A stretch of 64,000 nt of DNA, taken from positions 1,674,001 to 1,738,000 of the forward strand of contig CBDHHG010000001.1 of NCBI GenBank assembly GCA_965263225.1, read 5' to 3'. Below the pieces are notes generated by a model, which worked only from the letters and a program-made list of their open reading frames with translations, ran no database searches and was not told the origin of the DNA. Position numbers and translations under genes: made by a program. Below are positions 32,466 through 42,949 of this stretch, piece by piece. Each line of letters starts with the position of its first letter. Within the stretch, counting starts at the first letter, position 1. This DNA is from DT-111 sp965263225. Lineage in GTDB: Bacteria; Bacteroidota; Bacteroidia; Chitinophagales; Saprospiraceae.

Positions 32466-33401
32466 ATGGATAGCAGTACACCTAATTATTCCTTTAGACA
32501 ACAATTAGTCGCCGCTTTTTTGGTTTTTCTGGGAGCGATTATGTTCTCCACCAAAGCTGTTATGGTGAAATTAGCCTATCGTTACGAAGTAGATTCCATA
32601 TCACTGCTAGCCTTACGCATGATTTTCTCCCTACCACTCTTTCTCCTCATTGCTCAATACGATCGTCGCAAACAACAGGAGTCCAGGCGTCCACTGACCT
32701 CCAAGGAGTGGATCTATACCTTTGGTCTTGGTGTAATGGGTTACTATCTGGCGAGCCTCTTTGACTTCATCGGCTTGAATTATATCTCCGCGGGTATGGA
32801 GCGACTGATCCTCTTCCTCTATCCAACAATTGTGGTTTTATTATCCGCCATTTTATTCAAGGAAAAGATTGGTGTTAACAAAGGAGGAGCCCTCCTGCTC
32901 ACCTATGCTGGAGTTGCGATCGCTTTTGCTCAAAATGTACAGCAAGGAGAAGAGGACAATCTCTGGTTAGGAGCGGGATTGATTTTAGTGAGTGCTTTCA
33001 CCTATGCTATCTATTTGCTAGGAAGTGGCCAGTTTCTTCCAAAGTTGGGCACCTTGCGATTTACCTCACTGGCCATGATGGGGGCTTGTACAGCCGTTAT
33101 TATCCATCATGGTATCGTACAACAATGGCAGTTGTTTGGCTTTCCAGCTCCAGTGTATTACTTAAGTATGCTCATGGCCATATTTGCCACAGTTGTTCCC
33201 TCCTTCCTCATTTCGGAGGGGATTCGATTGATTGGTGCTTCCAATGCGGCCGTCATCGGGAGTGTTGGCCCCATCTCAACGATAATCTTGGCTTATATTT
33301 TTCTTGGAGAATCCTTTGGTGGATGGCAATGGCTTGGCACTTTCCTAGTAATCGGAGGAGTCCTGATGATAAGTCTGCAAAAACACCGATCAAAAGCCTA
33401 G
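32466..33401 (+). CDS. EamA-family (DMT) transporter
   Basis: A 311-residue membrane protein with about ten hydrophobic helices in two repeated EamA halves: the first opens LVFLGAIMFSTKAVMVKLAY and ends LLLTYAGVAIAFAQN; the second opens WLGAGLILVSAFTYAIYLL and closes FLGESFGGWQWLGTFLVIGG. Drug/metabolite exporters of this type have diverse substrates; none can be named. Convergent with the MerR regulator. Confidence 0.9.
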   Translation: MDSSTPNYSFRQQLVAAFLVFLGAIMFSTKAVMVKLAYRYEVDSISLLALRMIFSLPLFLLIAQYDRRKQQESRRPLTSKEWIYTFGLGVMGYYLASLFDFIGLNYISAGMERLILFLYPTIVVLLSAILFKEKIGVNKGGALLLTYAGVAIAFAQNVQQGEEDNLWLGAGLILVSAFTYAIYLLGSGQFLPKLGTLRFTSLAMMGACTAVIIHHGIVQQWQLFGFPAPVYYLSMLMAIFATVVPSFLISEGIRLIGASNAAVIGSVGPISTIILAYIFLGESFGGWQWLGTFLVIGGVLMISLQKHRSKA

Positions 33402-33410
33402 CGGCTTGTA

Positions 33411-34340
33411 TTAGTTCTGATTATCTAGCACATCAAGAAAAGCCAGCGTTTGATCTAAACTTTTCAGTATGGATGTATTACGCTGTGGAATTACTGGTTG
33501 TACTACGACTTGATAGCCCGAAAAAAGTAGGTGGCAATCGGGAAAGGTCTCGGCCAGGCGATCAACGTAGGTTTGTACTGGCTCTTTAGCAAAAGTTTCT
33601 GTGATCATGGTGAAAATAAACTCCGGCTTATGGATGTCACAAGCATCCTTAAGATCAGAAATGGAAATTTCCTGCCCCAAGTACACAACCCGATTTCTTC
33701 GAGACTTTAGGAGATAATGCATAAAGAGCAAACTCAATTCCTGACGTTCTCCCTCTGGCAAGAAAATTATGAATTTCTTATGACCTTCTGCCAATAGCGG
33801 CTCTTTATCGATGGCTACAATCAACTTTTGGCGAATGAGATAACTAATGAAATTCTCTTGTACAGGATTAATGGACCCCGTCAGCCAAAGTAAGCTAAGC
33901 TTATCCAGGAATGGGTAAATGATTTCGAGCATAGTGCGCTCAAAACCAATTTGTTGAATATTTGTAGAAACGATTCGATCGAACTTGTATTCGTCCATTT
34001 CAATCATTGAAATGGTGAGGGCGTCTAATTGAGTTCCGTATTCAAAGTTAATTTCAGATATAGCTCCCACTTTCTCGGCGATCTCTTCATGCGTCATTTT
34101 TGCAATCTTTGAGATCTTGATTCCATTGCGATTTAAAAGTGCAATATTGAGCACTAGTTTCAGATCCTTATCCTCGTAATATCGAATATTGGTTTGTGTC
34201 CTCTTGGGCGTAATGATCCCGTAGCGCTGTTCCCATATACGGAGGGTATGGGCCTTTATACCGGAAAGCTTCTCCAAATCCTTGATTGAATATATCGCCA
34301 CGTCTATAAGAGATTTTAAATCAACTACTTGCACTGACAT
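33411..34340 (-). CDS. MerR regulator with cobalamin-binding-like domain lacking the His motif
   Basis: A 309-residue regulator: MerR HTH (about 15-80; YSIKDLEKLSGIKAHTLRIW, EQRYGIITPKR), then a helical B12-binding-2-like region (100-180) and a Rossmann-type C-terminal domain (KKFIIFLPEGERQELSLLFM, NRVVYLGQEIS, FIFTMITETFA). In CarH/LitR relatives a DxHxxG motif ligates cobalamin; here the place reads EGERQELS, so B12 binding, and light sensing through it, is unlikely. Bacteroidota have many such B12-independent regulators. Target unknown. Confidence 0.85.
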   Translation of the reverse strand: MSVQVVDLKSLIDVAIYSIKDLEKLSGIKAHTLRIWEQRYGIITPKRTQTNIRYYEDKDLKLVLNIALLNRNGIKISKIAKMTHEEIAEKVGAISEINFEYGTQLDALTISMIEMDEYKFDRIVSTNIQQIGFERTMLEIIYPFLDKLSLLWLTGSINPVQENFISYLIRQKLIVAIDKEPLLAEGHKKFIIFLPEGERQELSLLFMHYLLKSRRNRVVYLGQEISISDLKDACDIHKPEFIFTMITETFAKEPVQTYVDRLAETFPDCHLLFSGYQVVVQPVIPQRNTSILKSLDQTLAFLDVLDNQN

Positions 34341-34652
34341 TGAACTCTACCGTATTCGTTTGATCGTAAATCCTATTGGTAACACCAGTAATATGAAAAT
34401 GTTTATAGAATTGTAAGTTTGCTGACGAATACTCCGAGGCAGAAGTCTTCACATGGACAATCGACGGCTATAAGTTATAATTTTTTATTTAATTTTAAGC
34501 TTCTGTCTCGCAATGATAAACCCTTCTTGGAAGATCTTTGTGACTAACTATAAATGGCCCTGACGGCAATCATCGGGAGATCGTTTTTAGCTGGTTAAAA
34601 ACACAAATTTCAACTAAGAACCTGATAAAAGCTTTTCCTAAATAAAATATTT
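34341..34652. other. Intergenic region before the T9SS cargo gene
   Basis: AT-rich and without a gene. No clear TAnnTTTG box with partner could be chosen. Confidence 0.4.
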
Positions 34653-37496
34653 ATGAAGCATTTTTCTTCTTTAGCAACTATTGCGCTTTCCCTGATGATC
34701 AGTTCTAGCGCCCTTTTTGGGCAACTTCCCTGTAATTATACACTTTCTTTGTTTGATACTTTTGGTGATGGATGGAATGGTGCTTCCGTTATTATAACAG
34801 CAGCAGGTGAGACAACAACCTATACCCTAAATGGAATATATGACAATGGTAATCAGCGAGATATCCCCATCCCTGTTAATACGGGGGATTCTATAAGGCT
34901 TGAATTTGTTTCTGGTAGTTTTGATAATGAGGTCCTATATGGCTTACTCGATGGGGAAGGAAATGCCATATTTGCAGATGGCCCATTTCCTACGGCTGGA
35001 GTCGCTTACAATGATGTAGTAGTTTGCCCAAGTTGCCCACCTGTTCCTGCGGTAAGAATTGATGATGTAAGAGCCTTTTTCACCGAAGTTAGCTGGGATT
35101 ATAATGATCCCTTTGGCACCTATATCATCGAAGTAGATACCGCTGGGTTTGAGCAAGGCAGTGAGGGACCTAGAATTCTTAGTGTAAACGGGAGAAATAC
35201 CGTCCGTATCCCCGATCTGGAAGAAAATACAGCATATGATTTTTACATTTTTGGAATCTGTGCTAACGGTGACACCTCACAGGTTTCAGGGCCCTTTTCA
35301 TTTACTACCCTCTGGGCTAATGATGTGGGTGTTATAGGGATCACTGCTCCTATGACTGAATGTGGTATTCCAGCTAGTGATTCTATCGAAGTGATCCTGG
35401 CTAACTTTGGGGGCGAACCTCAATCCCTCATACCTTTTAATTACACGATAAATGGGATGCCTAGTGGTGTTTCACAACCGACTGATGGATTCTTCACGGG
35501 TGTTTTAGGAAAGGATAGCACCTTTAATATACCCTTTAAGGCGCTGCCGAACATAAGTACTCCTGGTGAATATGTAATTACTGCCTGGACAGAATTGGAA
35601 ATGGATAGTGATACCTTAAATGATACTTTCTCCATAACGATCACCAATATACCGATTATCACTAGTTATCCCTACTTCGAGGATTTCGAAGAATGGGGTG
35701 GTGGCTGGACAGTTGAGGATTCCAGTAGAAACTCCTCTTGGGCTCATGGGCAGCCATCTGGTACTGTAATTGATCGCGCAGCTAGCGGCAATGGAGCTTG
35801 GGTCACAAACCTCAGTGGCAACTACAACGATGCGGAGTTTTCCTACTTGATTTCCCCTTGTATGAATTTCGCCAGCCTGACCGATGACCCTACTATTGCT
35901 TTTTCTCTACAGGTGTATACGGAGAACTGTTGTGATGAAGCATGGCTAGAGGTAAAAACCGAAGCAGATACCGTCTGGCGCAGGGTGGGCATGGCAGATA
36001 CAGGTATTAATTGGTATACCAGTACGGCCAATGATTGGTGGAACGGCGAAGAAGCCTTCAATGGCTGGGTAGTAGCCTCTAATACCCTAAGTAATACTGC
36101 TGGAGCAGAGGATGTAAGGGTGCGTTTTGTCTTTTCAAGTGACGGCTCGATTGGGCGTGAAGGAATGGCCATTGATAATATTTATATTTTCGAAGAACTA
36201 TCCAATGATCTAGCTCTCGTCGCGGCCACTAATACTTCGGATGGTTGTGGCGCAGAAGAAGACCAGGTCACGGTGGATATATTTAATTTCGGGAATACTG
36301 CAGCCACTGGCTTTGACATCAGCTATCAAGTAAATGATGATCCGGTAGTAACCGAAAATGTAGGTGATTTCTCTGTAGAAGCTTTGGAACAACTCACCTT
36401 TACTTTCAGCCAAGGCTTTAATTCTGAGGCAGTCCCTAACAATGAAGTAAAGATTTGGATCAATATACCAGACGAACAGATTGCAAATGATACCATCTCA
36501 TTTTCTTTCCCCAGGTATCAGCGCTTACCCTTTAGGGAAGATTATGAATCTGGCCGGTTAACAGGAGGTTGGAGTTTCAACAGTACAACCAATCCGATTT
36601 CCGACCCCAATGATCACAATAACCCTACTGCCGTAATTGCAGCCAACATATTTGGTGGAAACCCTGATTTCATCCTGAGTTCGCCTTTGTATGGCCCCTT
36701 GGATGCTAATATGACTTTTTCGTTTGATTATCGCTATTCTTTATGGAGTGAAGGGACAGAACCACATGTATTAACAACCGATTCTCTCTTGTTACAAATC
36801 TCCATAGATTGTGGAAGTTCTTACCAAACACTAATCAAGGTAGATAAGGACTCCCATGTACCCACGGCAGAATTTAGACGTGTTGGGGCAGATTTGAGTG
36901 CCTTTGCAGGCCAGACTGCTCAATTCCGTATAGTTGGAACCTGGGGTGGAGGAGACTATTGGTTAGACGTGGACAATATCAACATCGGAAGTTGTAGTGA
37001 CTATGAAGTCAGTGCAGTGGTCATGAATGTCACAGAGGATGGTGGAAGCGATGGCAGCATTAGTCTTACGCCCAGTGGCGGGCAAGCCCCCTATACTTAC
37101 AATTGGTCTACTGGAGAGGCTGAAGCCATGATTAGTGACCTAAGTCCTGGTGACTATATTGTGAATGTCTTTGATAATAGAGGTTGTCAGCAGACGCTTG
37201 AGCTAACTGTTGATGTTGGCACGGCCGTTGAAGAAATTGAAACACTTCATGAATTTAAGCTAGCTCCCAATCCAACGACTGGAAGGAGTTTATTAAGTGC
37301 TTCCTTCTCACGCCCAGTGGATATAGACTTAGGTGTTTTCAACTTACACGGTCAACAACTAAGTCGACGTAGTTACAGTAGAACTAGTGTTTTGAACCAC
37401 CCAATTGATCTTTCCAATCTTCCGAGAGGGATCTATCTCATTCGATTATTGGTTGATGGACAGGTTAATACACTGCGACTAGTAAAAGCTAACTAA
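34653..37496 (+). CDS. Type IX secretion cargo protein with SprB repeat
   Basis: A 947-residue exported protein: signal peptide (1-23), a beta domain starting CNYTLSLFDTFGDGWNGASV, a fibronectin-III-like domain (about 130-218), CARDB-like beta domains (about 225-330 and 520-620), MAM/jelly-roll-like segments (from YPYFEDFEEWGGGWTVED, and again RLPFREDYESGRLTGGWSFN), one SprB-type repeat (DGGSDGSISLTPSGGQAPYT, YNWSTGEAE) and a type A T9SS sorting domain (FKLAPNPTTGRSLL, then LPRGIYLIRLLVDGQ). It is probably a surface-bound or secreted adhesin. No catalytic motif seen. Confidence 0.88.
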   Translation: MKHFSSLATIALSLMISSSALFGQLPCNYTLSLFDTFGDGWNGASVIITAAGETTTYTLNGIYDNGNQRDIPIPVNTGDSIRLEFVSGSFDNEVLYGLLDGEGNAIFADGPFPTAGVAYNDVVVCPSCPPVPAVRIDDVRAFFTEVSWDYNDPFGTYIIEVDTAGFEQGSEGPRILSVNGRNTVRIPDLEENTAYDFYIFGICANGDTSQVSGPFSFTTLWANDVGVIGITAPMTECGIPASDSIEVILANFGGEPQSLIPFNYTINGMPSGVSQPTDGFFTGVLGKDSTFNIPFKALPNISTPGEYVITAWTELEMDSDTLNDTFSITITNIPIITSYPYFEDFEEWGGGWTVEDSSRNSSWAHGQPSGTVIDRAASGNGAWVTNLSGNYNDAEFSYLISPCMNFASLTDDPTIAFSLQVYTENCCDEAWLEVKTEADTVWRRVGMADTGINWYTSTANDWWNGEEAFNGWVVASNTLSNTAGAEDVRVRFVFSSDGSIGREGMAIDNIYIFEELSNDLALVAATNTSDGCGAEEDQVTVDIFNFGNTAATGFDISYQVNDDPVVTENVGDFSVEALEQLTFTFSQGFNSEAVPNNEVKIWINIPDEQIANDTISFSFPRYQRLPFREDYESGRLTGGWSFNSTTNPISDPNDHNNPTAVIAANIFGGNPDFILSSPLYGPLDANMTFSFDYRYSLWSEGTEPHVLTTDSLLLQISIDCGSSYQTLIKVDKDSHVPTAEFRRVGADLSAFAGQTAQFRIVGTWGGGDYWLDVDNINIGSCSDYEVSAVVMNVTEDGGSDGSISLTPSGGQAPYTYNWSTGEAEAMISDLSPGDYIVNVFDNRGCQQTLELTVDVGTAVEEIETLHEFKLAPNPTTGRSLLSASFSRPVDIDLGVFNLHGQQLSRRSYSRTSVLNHPIDLSNLPRGIYLIRLLVDGQVNTLRLVKAN

Positions 37497-37843
37497 AACC
37501 GCTTATCTTCAGTTAGTCACAACTCTTTCTGTTTTTAACTGTTTAATCGGGAGGACGGGCACGAAAGTTAAATTTTGTGCCCTTTCTTTTTGGTAGGAGG
37601 TGCATGTAATGGCGAGAAAAGCCAAAATGTGTAAGATCCTGCCAAATTGCCAATGACACTGTTATTCACATATGTTATAATGTGTTAAAATCAGCTGGCA
37701 CAACGATTAATTTACCTTTCTTTAGGTAAATACTCGGATAGGGAAGATCATATTAAGGCACTCCTGCTACGTACGCAAGATCAAGCCAGGTCTTTCTAAA
37801 ACGAACAGCTAGAATGATCATTTAACAGCCAGATACAACATCT
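37497..37843. other. Intergenic region between T9SS cargo and bshA
   Basis: Contains the terminator at 37557-37591. The remaining 250 bases show no gene or clear promoter. Confidence 0.4.
37557..37591 (+). terminator. Terminator of the T9SS cargo gene
   Basis: GGGCAC (37557-37562) pairs with GTGCCC (37577-37582), extendable inwards through GAAA/TTTT, followed by the T-rich TTTCTTTTT. Confidence 0.75.
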
Positions 37844-38977
37844 ATGAAGATAGGAATCGTCTGTTATCCCACATATGGAGGCAGCGGCGTGTTAGCAACA
37901 GAATTGGGTATAGGCTTGGCTAAGCGAGGACACGAGATTCACTTTATCACCTACAAGCGGCCTGCTCGATTAATCACTTTCCAGGAAAATGTATTTTATC
38001 ATGAGGTATCTGGAGAGGACTATCCGCTTTTTGAGTATGCACCCTATGAGACTGCTCTTGCCAGCAAGCTGGTCGAGATAGTGAAATTTGAGAAGTTGGA
38101 CCTGTTGCATGTCCATTATGCTATACCACACGCTTCAGTGGCTTATATGGCTAAGAAAATCCTCTTGGCAGAAGGAAAATATGTTCCATTTGTCACCACT
38201 CTACACGGCACAGATATTACCTTAGTTGGCAATAACAATACTTTTGCCCCTGTAGTCACTTTTTCCATCAATAAATCAGACGGAGTAACCGCAGTTTCTG
38301 AAAGCCTGAAGAAACAGACCTACGACCACTTCAATATACAGAACGACATCAAGGTCATTTATAACTTCATAGACTTTGACCGTTTCCGGAAAAGTGATAA
38401 GGATCATTTCAAGAAAGCCATCGCTCCTAACGGGGAACGTATTCTTGTTCATACCTCCAACTTCAGAAAAGTAAAGAGGGTGGAGGATGTGATCTATATT
38501 TTTAAGGAAGTATACCAAGAAATTCCAAGCAAGCTATTACTCATAGGAGATGGCCCGGAACGTCATCATCTCGAAGAACTCTGCCGAAAGATTGGACTTT
38601 GTCACGAGATTCGCTTCTTGGGTAAGCAAGATGCCATCGAAGAGTTATTGGCGATCGCGGATTTATTCCTGATGCCTTCAGAGATGGAAAGCTTTGGCTT
38701 GGCGGCCCTAGAAGCCATGGCCTGTGAAGTGCCTGTCATTTCCACTGACGTGGGGGGGCTACCAGAAGTAAATATCCACGGAAAAACGGGTTTTCTAAGT
38801 CAAGTAGGAGATGTAGAGTCTATGGCTAAACATGCCATTAATATCCTAAGCCATGACGAAATCCTCAACAAGTTCCGTAAGAACGCTAAGGAGCAGGCTA
38901 AGCGATTCGATATCCATGAGATTTTGCCACAGTATGAGGCCTACTACGAATCTATCCTGAAGACGGCCGTGTGGTAG
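37844..38977 (+). CDS. bshA: N-acetyl-alpha-D-glucosaminyl L-malate synthase
   Basis: A GT4 glycosyltransferase that joins GlcNAc from UDP-GlcNAc to L-malate, the first step of bacillithiol synthesis. BshA hallmarks: MKIGIVCYPTYGGSGVLATE, LGIGLAKRGHEIHFIT, LLHVHYAIPHASVAY, TTLHGTDITLVG, and the E-x7-E donor-site segment ESFGLAALEAMACEVPVIST. At 377 residues it has the usual length. bshB and bshC are not adjacent. The neighbouring gene, porZ, is convergent. Confidence 0.94.
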   Translation: MKIGIVCYPTYGGSGVLATELGIGLAKRGHEIHFITYKRPARLITFQENVFYHEVSGEDYPLFEYAPYETALASKLVEIVKFEKLDLLHVHYAIPHASVAYMAKKILLAEGKYVPFVTTLHGTDITLVGNNNTFAPVVTFSINKSDGVTAVSESLKKQTYDHFNIQNDIKVIYNFIDFDRFRKSDKDHFKKAIAPNGERILVHTSNFRKVKRVEDVIYIFKEVYQEIPSKLLLIGDGPERHHLEELCRKIGLCHEIRFLGKQDAIEELLAIADLFLMPSEMESFGLAALEAMACEVPVISTDVGGLPEVNIHGKTGFLSQVGDVESMAKHAINILSHDEILNKFRKNAKEQAKRFDIHEILPQYEAYYESILKTAVW

Positions 38978-39060
38978 GGAGAGATAATGGAGCATGAGAA
39001 TTCATCATTCCTAACTAAACTATCCACTCAACACAATACACTCTACATGATCCATTACGA

Positions 39061-41427
39061 TTAGTGTAATAGCACAATCTTAGCGACAGCTCCGTCCGGA
39101 TTTCCAAAGTTAACATGACGAGGATTGCTGGAGCTGAAGACAAGATACACACCAGATTGTGCTCTGCGCCCGTTATAATCCGTACCATTCCAAATGGCTT
39201 GCCCCCCTAATGCACGTGTTTCATACACCAATTTACCATTCAAGTCTGTAATCTTTACCGTCGCATCTCTGGCAAGACCTCGGATGGTAACATCTCCTAC
39301 ATAATCCGGTCGAACGGGGTTCGGGAAGACCTCAATATTGGGCTGATTGATTCGAAATCCTTCGATCGCATCCCCTTGATATGATACAACCCCTTTATTG
39401 GTACCAAAAAACACTTCTCCTGTTTTGTCATTGACTGCTATGTCAATAATGGTATTATCAGGTAAAGGAGAATTTTCTGCGGTGAAGCGCGCGATTAATT
39501 CTTCTCCATCAGGAGCTAAGAGGAAAACACCGCTGGTTGTACCTACCCATTTTCGATTCGCTCCATCTATGGCAAGGGCTTGCACACTCTGAGACTCCAT
39601 GAGATAGCCGTTGAAGCCATCATCCCAAGAAACGACTCTGCGAGTGCCCTGGCATGCTGGTTCAAATGCACTACTTCCGCATTCGAAGATAATTACGCCA
39701 TCGTCCGTCCCCACCCATACATCTCCTTCCAGATCCGCAACTAGGCAATTGGTTCCATTGGTAGTCAAGGCACTATTACTCAAATTAAATACCTTGCAGC
39801 GATCATCATTAGGGTCTTCCAAGGCTCCTTCATTGAAAGCCAGAACACCTGCACTCGCCGTTCCAACAATAAACCATTTTATACCACTTAAATCGATATC
39901 TACATCAAATAGGGCCGTCTCTCCGCACTTTTCGCCAAAGGTCTGCCAATTCCCCTCCGTATTTAGCCGGGCAATTGAATTCCCATTAAAAGCGGAGTGA
40001 TTGCTGATCCACAAATTACCCTCTTCATCAAATACCAGCCCGCTAATGCGGGTTCGCTTTTCATCTCCTCGGGCCTTCTCTAAAGGAGAGTTACTAAAAT
40101 TATACATTTGTACCTCGGTGCCTTCTTCTGTAAATCTCATTTCTGCTAGTCCTGAAAAGAAAGACCCTCCATAAACAACATCTTCAGTAGGATGTGCCGC
40201 TACAGATAAGAGGTCAAAAAGATCATCTTCCGGACTAGATTTATCCTCTCCATCCAAGCCGCTTGTCAATTGGCGGTTGTAAGTGGTCCATTGCCCATCT
40301 TTGAGTCGAAAGAATCCATGATCTAGAAATAACTGACTTAAGGTCTGATTCAGGGCTCCTGCTGCTACCCATACTTCGCCATCTTCCACAATGATCTGCC
40401 AATTCTTCTCCGACCAGGGAGAGTTGATCGAGATAAAGTTGCAATTGATATCGCTGATACTTTCGATCATGCGATAATTCCGGAAGTCGTCAGCAAACCA
40501 AACCCGGCTTTTCTGGTCTTCTATCGCAAAATAGGGTACGGCAATACAATCCGCTGCCAATTCTCCAATGGGGCCATTTGCATCAAAATAGAAAACTCGA
40601 CTCCGAGCACAATCCCGAATACATCGATACCCTGCCAGCAGATGTGTGCCTTCTGCCGAAAGATATTCCATTTCCAAGCCGTCCGGAGTATCATAGGCTA
40701 ATATGGGAACATCTCCTTCTACATGATATAAATCATGGTCAATGCCGAGGTAAAGTCGATTCTGGTATACCGCAAGATTTTGGCTGCTGTAATCTCCAGG
40801 AAAACCTTCTTCCATACCCTGCAACTCCCAAAGGGTAAAATCTTCCGGGAAATTGGCCTCCTCTGTCAGTTTATATAGTCCTTCCTCCGTCGCCATATAC
40901 ATCTGACCATTGTATACCGCAGTCGCATTTACATCAATTCCGGTGAAGGTCGAAAAAACAAAACGCGCTGACTTGACATTGAATTTTGAGATGCCGTAGG
41001 AGGCTGACAGATATACTATAGAGTCATTTTGCACAAAGACATCATTGACAATCTTAGCTCCCGGGAAATTGAGAAAATTCTTGATATTATTTACGGTTAA
41101 GACCTCGCCATCCTGATATAGGTCAATTACACTGTTTTGGTAGACCACCATGAGAATTTCCGAGCCGGGAATATATTTTATCAGCTTAATATCCGCATTA
41201 CTTAAGCCTTCTACTTTGGACAAGAAATCCGTCGAACGCTCTTCCTTATCGATTAACAGAATAGATTGGCGAGTGGCAAAAAAGACAGTTTCATCACTCT
41301 GAGTGACGGAAAGTCCATTTTGATAAGGTAGATGAGCTCTCCATTGACCTAAAGGCATGACATTCTGCCCCTCCAATGAAAAAATTAGCAGCCCTAATAC
41401 CAGGGTTGAGAGTAATCGAGATTGCAT
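39061..41427 (-). CDS. porZ: PorZ-like type IX secretion protein
   Basis: A 788-residue exported propeller protein. Signal peptide MQSRLLSTLVLGLLIFSLEG, then LGQWRAHLPYQNGLSVTQSD, the opening I recognise from PorZ; two-component-propeller-like blades (NADIKLIKYIPGSEILMVVY, GDVWVGTDDGVIIFE, NRKWVGTTSGVFLL) and a C-terminal sorting-like domain (IEVFPNPVRPDYVGDVTIRG, then RAQSGVYLVFSS). PorZ works on the cell surface in the attachment complex that anchors T9SS cargo to lipopolysaccharide. ATG 41427 is preferred over 41460, since it opens the signal peptide. Confidence 0.8.
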   Translation of the reverse strand: MQSRLLSTLVLGLLIFSLEGQNVMPLGQWRAHLPYQNGLSVTQSDETVFFATRQSILLIDKEERSTDFLSKVEGLSNADIKLIKYIPGSEILMVVYQNSVIDLYQDGEVLTVNNIKNFLNFPGAKIVNDVFVQNDSIVYLSASYGISKFNVKSARFVFSTFTGIDVNATAVYNGQMYMATEEGLYKLTEEANFPEDFTLWELQGMEEGFPGDYSSQNLAVYQNRLYLGIDHDLYHVEGDVPILAYDTPDGLEMEYLSAEGTHLLAGYRCIRDCARSRVFYFDANGPIGELAADCIAVPYFAIEDQKSRVWFADDFRNYRMIESISDINCNFISINSPWSEKNWQIIVEDGEVWVAAGALNQTLSQLFLDHGFFRLKDGQWTTYNRQLTSGLDGEDKSSPEDDLFDLLSVAAHPTEDVVYGGSFFSGLAEMRFTEEGTEVQMYNFSNSPLEKARGDEKRTRISGLVFDEEGNLWISNHSAFNGNSIARLNTEGNWQTFGEKCGETALFDVDIDLSGIKWFIVGTASAGVLAFNEGALEDPNDDRCKVFNLSNSALTTNGTNCLVADLEGDVWVGTDDGVIIFECGSSAFEPACQGTRRVVSWDDGFNGYLMESQSVQALAIDGANRKWVGTTSGVFLLAPDGEELIARFTAENSPLPDNTIIDIAVNDKTGEVFFGTNKGVVSYQGDAIEGFRINQPNIEVFPNPVRPDYVGDVTIRGLARDATVKITDLNGKLVYETRALGGQAIWNGTDYNGRRAQSGVYLVFSSSNPRHVNFGNPDGAVAKIVLLH

Positions 41428-41734
41428 GGCGCTGAAGTAGTAAAACATTGAACATCCCAAATGAGAGGCCTAGAGACCTCAGGTACAAGCACAAAGGGAC
41501 TAATGCCCTCAGAACTTAAAACAAGGCAACAAAGGTATTATTGTTTCTCCAATAAACTTTATCTGCTAATGTCAATCTGAATACAATGGGAAAGGAATGC
41601 CAGCGCCGATGGGCTATAGTCGGGTAAAATTTGCCTCCCGGCGCCGGCTAAAAGAAAATGTAGATTGTTTTCGTATATAGGATGCATGCCTCCTGATGTC
41701 CCCCCTATTCCAACAGTACTTTTTTTATTTTTTT
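41428..41734. other. Intergenic region between porZ and manA
   Basis: Carries the porZ promoter element at 41530. A GC-rich imperfect inverted repeat (about 41605-41655, GCGCCG and CGGCGC) may end the manA side. No gene. Confidence 0.4.
41530..41537 (-). promoter_or_regulatory. -7 promoter element upstream of porZ
   Basis: The minus strand reads TACCTTTG, a perfect TAnnTTTG, about 100 bases before the preferred porZ start. No clear -33 box. Confidence 0.4.
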
Positions 41735-42949
41735 CTACAAGCCTGCCTTTGCTGCAAATAGAAGGGCTTCTCCTTTACTCTGAATATCAATGGTTTGCTG
41801 AGCAGGAACAAAAAATACACTTCCCTGTGAAAAGCTGAAGTTTTTTTCAGCACTGACTACCTCTACTGTCCCGCTCATCACTATATATATAGTGGCGGTA
41901 GATGCCAATTTCCCTTCCAATTGTGAGTGCTCATTGGTAAAACTCAATTGAGAAAGGGCAAAGTCTGGAGCCGGAGTAGAAAAGTTGGTTATAATTGGCG
42001 TTTCTTTTTCCCCTTCCAAGATTTTTGGATTTACAGGGGTAAAAACCAAATGCTTTAACAATTCTGGCACATCTATATGTTTGGGGGTTAAACCTCCACG
42101 AAAAACATTATCAGAGTTAGCCATCAATTCTACATTAACGCCCTCTAGATAGGCGTGCGGTACGCCAGCATCCTGGAATATACCTTTCCCTTTGGGGATG
42201 AATACCAGATTAAAAAGGTAGATAGAAAATATGCCCCGATCATAATGTCCATCGCGCGTATAATCTTCAAACGCCAACTTGGCCCAATAATCAGGAGAAG
42301 ACTTTTCAGGCGCAGCATCAGCTGTCTTCGCATCCAATTGTTGCTTCAAGGGCGCTAAGATATGATCCACTTCCTCCTGCGGCAACTCCATGATATGCTG
42401 ATAAAGCGCCTTAATATCGAGCGTTTCAAAAACGGCCTGTAAAACGTGAAAGGCGGGAACTTCTTCCAAAGTAGCAGCAATGGCTTCTGTAGATTTAAAA
42501 CCGTGAAGCAACCAGAAATCCGTCAAGGCTACCATCACTTCCGGTTTATGATTATCATCCCGATAGCTTCGGTGAAAGGCCGTTAGCGGAATGCCCTTTT
42601 CATTCTCTCTCTGAAAACCTATTTCGGCACTTTTTTTGGTTGGATGCGCTTGAATGGACAACATTTTTCGCACATCCAAGATCTTAAATAAAAAAGGTAG
42701 GCGTCCCTGGAAATAACTGGCCACTTCCTCACCTAAAACTTGATCGGGACCTTGACGGATAAGATCGGCGAGTGAGATGTCACCACTGGGAAGACTTGCA
42801 GTAGCTGTACCTTTTTTATGAGTTCCCATCCATAGTTCGGCAAAGGGTTTGTTTTCCGGGTTTGGAGTGGAAAGCAATTGGGGTAAAAAATGGAATCCGC
42901 CCCAGTCATAGTGCTGAACGACGCCATTTAGGGGAATAACTGCCTGCAT
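41735..42949 (-). CDS. manA: Mannose-6-phosphate isomerase, class I
   Basis: Zinc enzyme that interconverts mannose 6-phosphate and fructose 6-phosphate. Family marks: VVQHYDWGG at the start, FAELWMGTH, the zinc-site SIQAHPTKKSAE (Gln100, His102), and GVPHAYLEGVNVELMANSDN followed by FRGGLTPKHID, with His and Glu ligands. The length of 404 residues is normal. It feeds GDP-mannose or fructose metabolism. It stands alone here. Confidence 0.94.
   Translation of the reverse strand: MQAVIPLNGVVQHYDWGGFHFLPQLLSTPNPENKPFAELWMGTHKKGTATASLPSGDISLADLIRQGPDQVLGEEVASYFQGRLPFLFKILDVRKMLSIQAHPTKKSAEIGFQRENEKGIPLTAFHRSYRDDNHKPEVMVALTDFWLLHGFKSTEAIAATLEEVPAFHVLQAVFETLDIKALYQHIMELPQEEVDHILAPLKQQLDAKTADAAPEKSSPDYWAKLAFEDYTRDGHYDRGIFSIYLFNLVFIPKGKGIFQDAGVPHAYLEGVNVELMANSDNVFRGGLTPKHIDVPELLKHLVFTPVNPKILEGEKETPIITNFSTPAPDFALSQLSFTNEHSQLEGKLASTATIYIVMSGTVEVVSAEKNFSFSQGSVFFVPAQQTIDIQSKGEALLFAAKAGL

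Noticed and set aside
41605..41655. GC-rich inverted repeat as an insertion-element end
   Set aside because: Arms are short and imperfect, and no transposase or target duplication is nearby.
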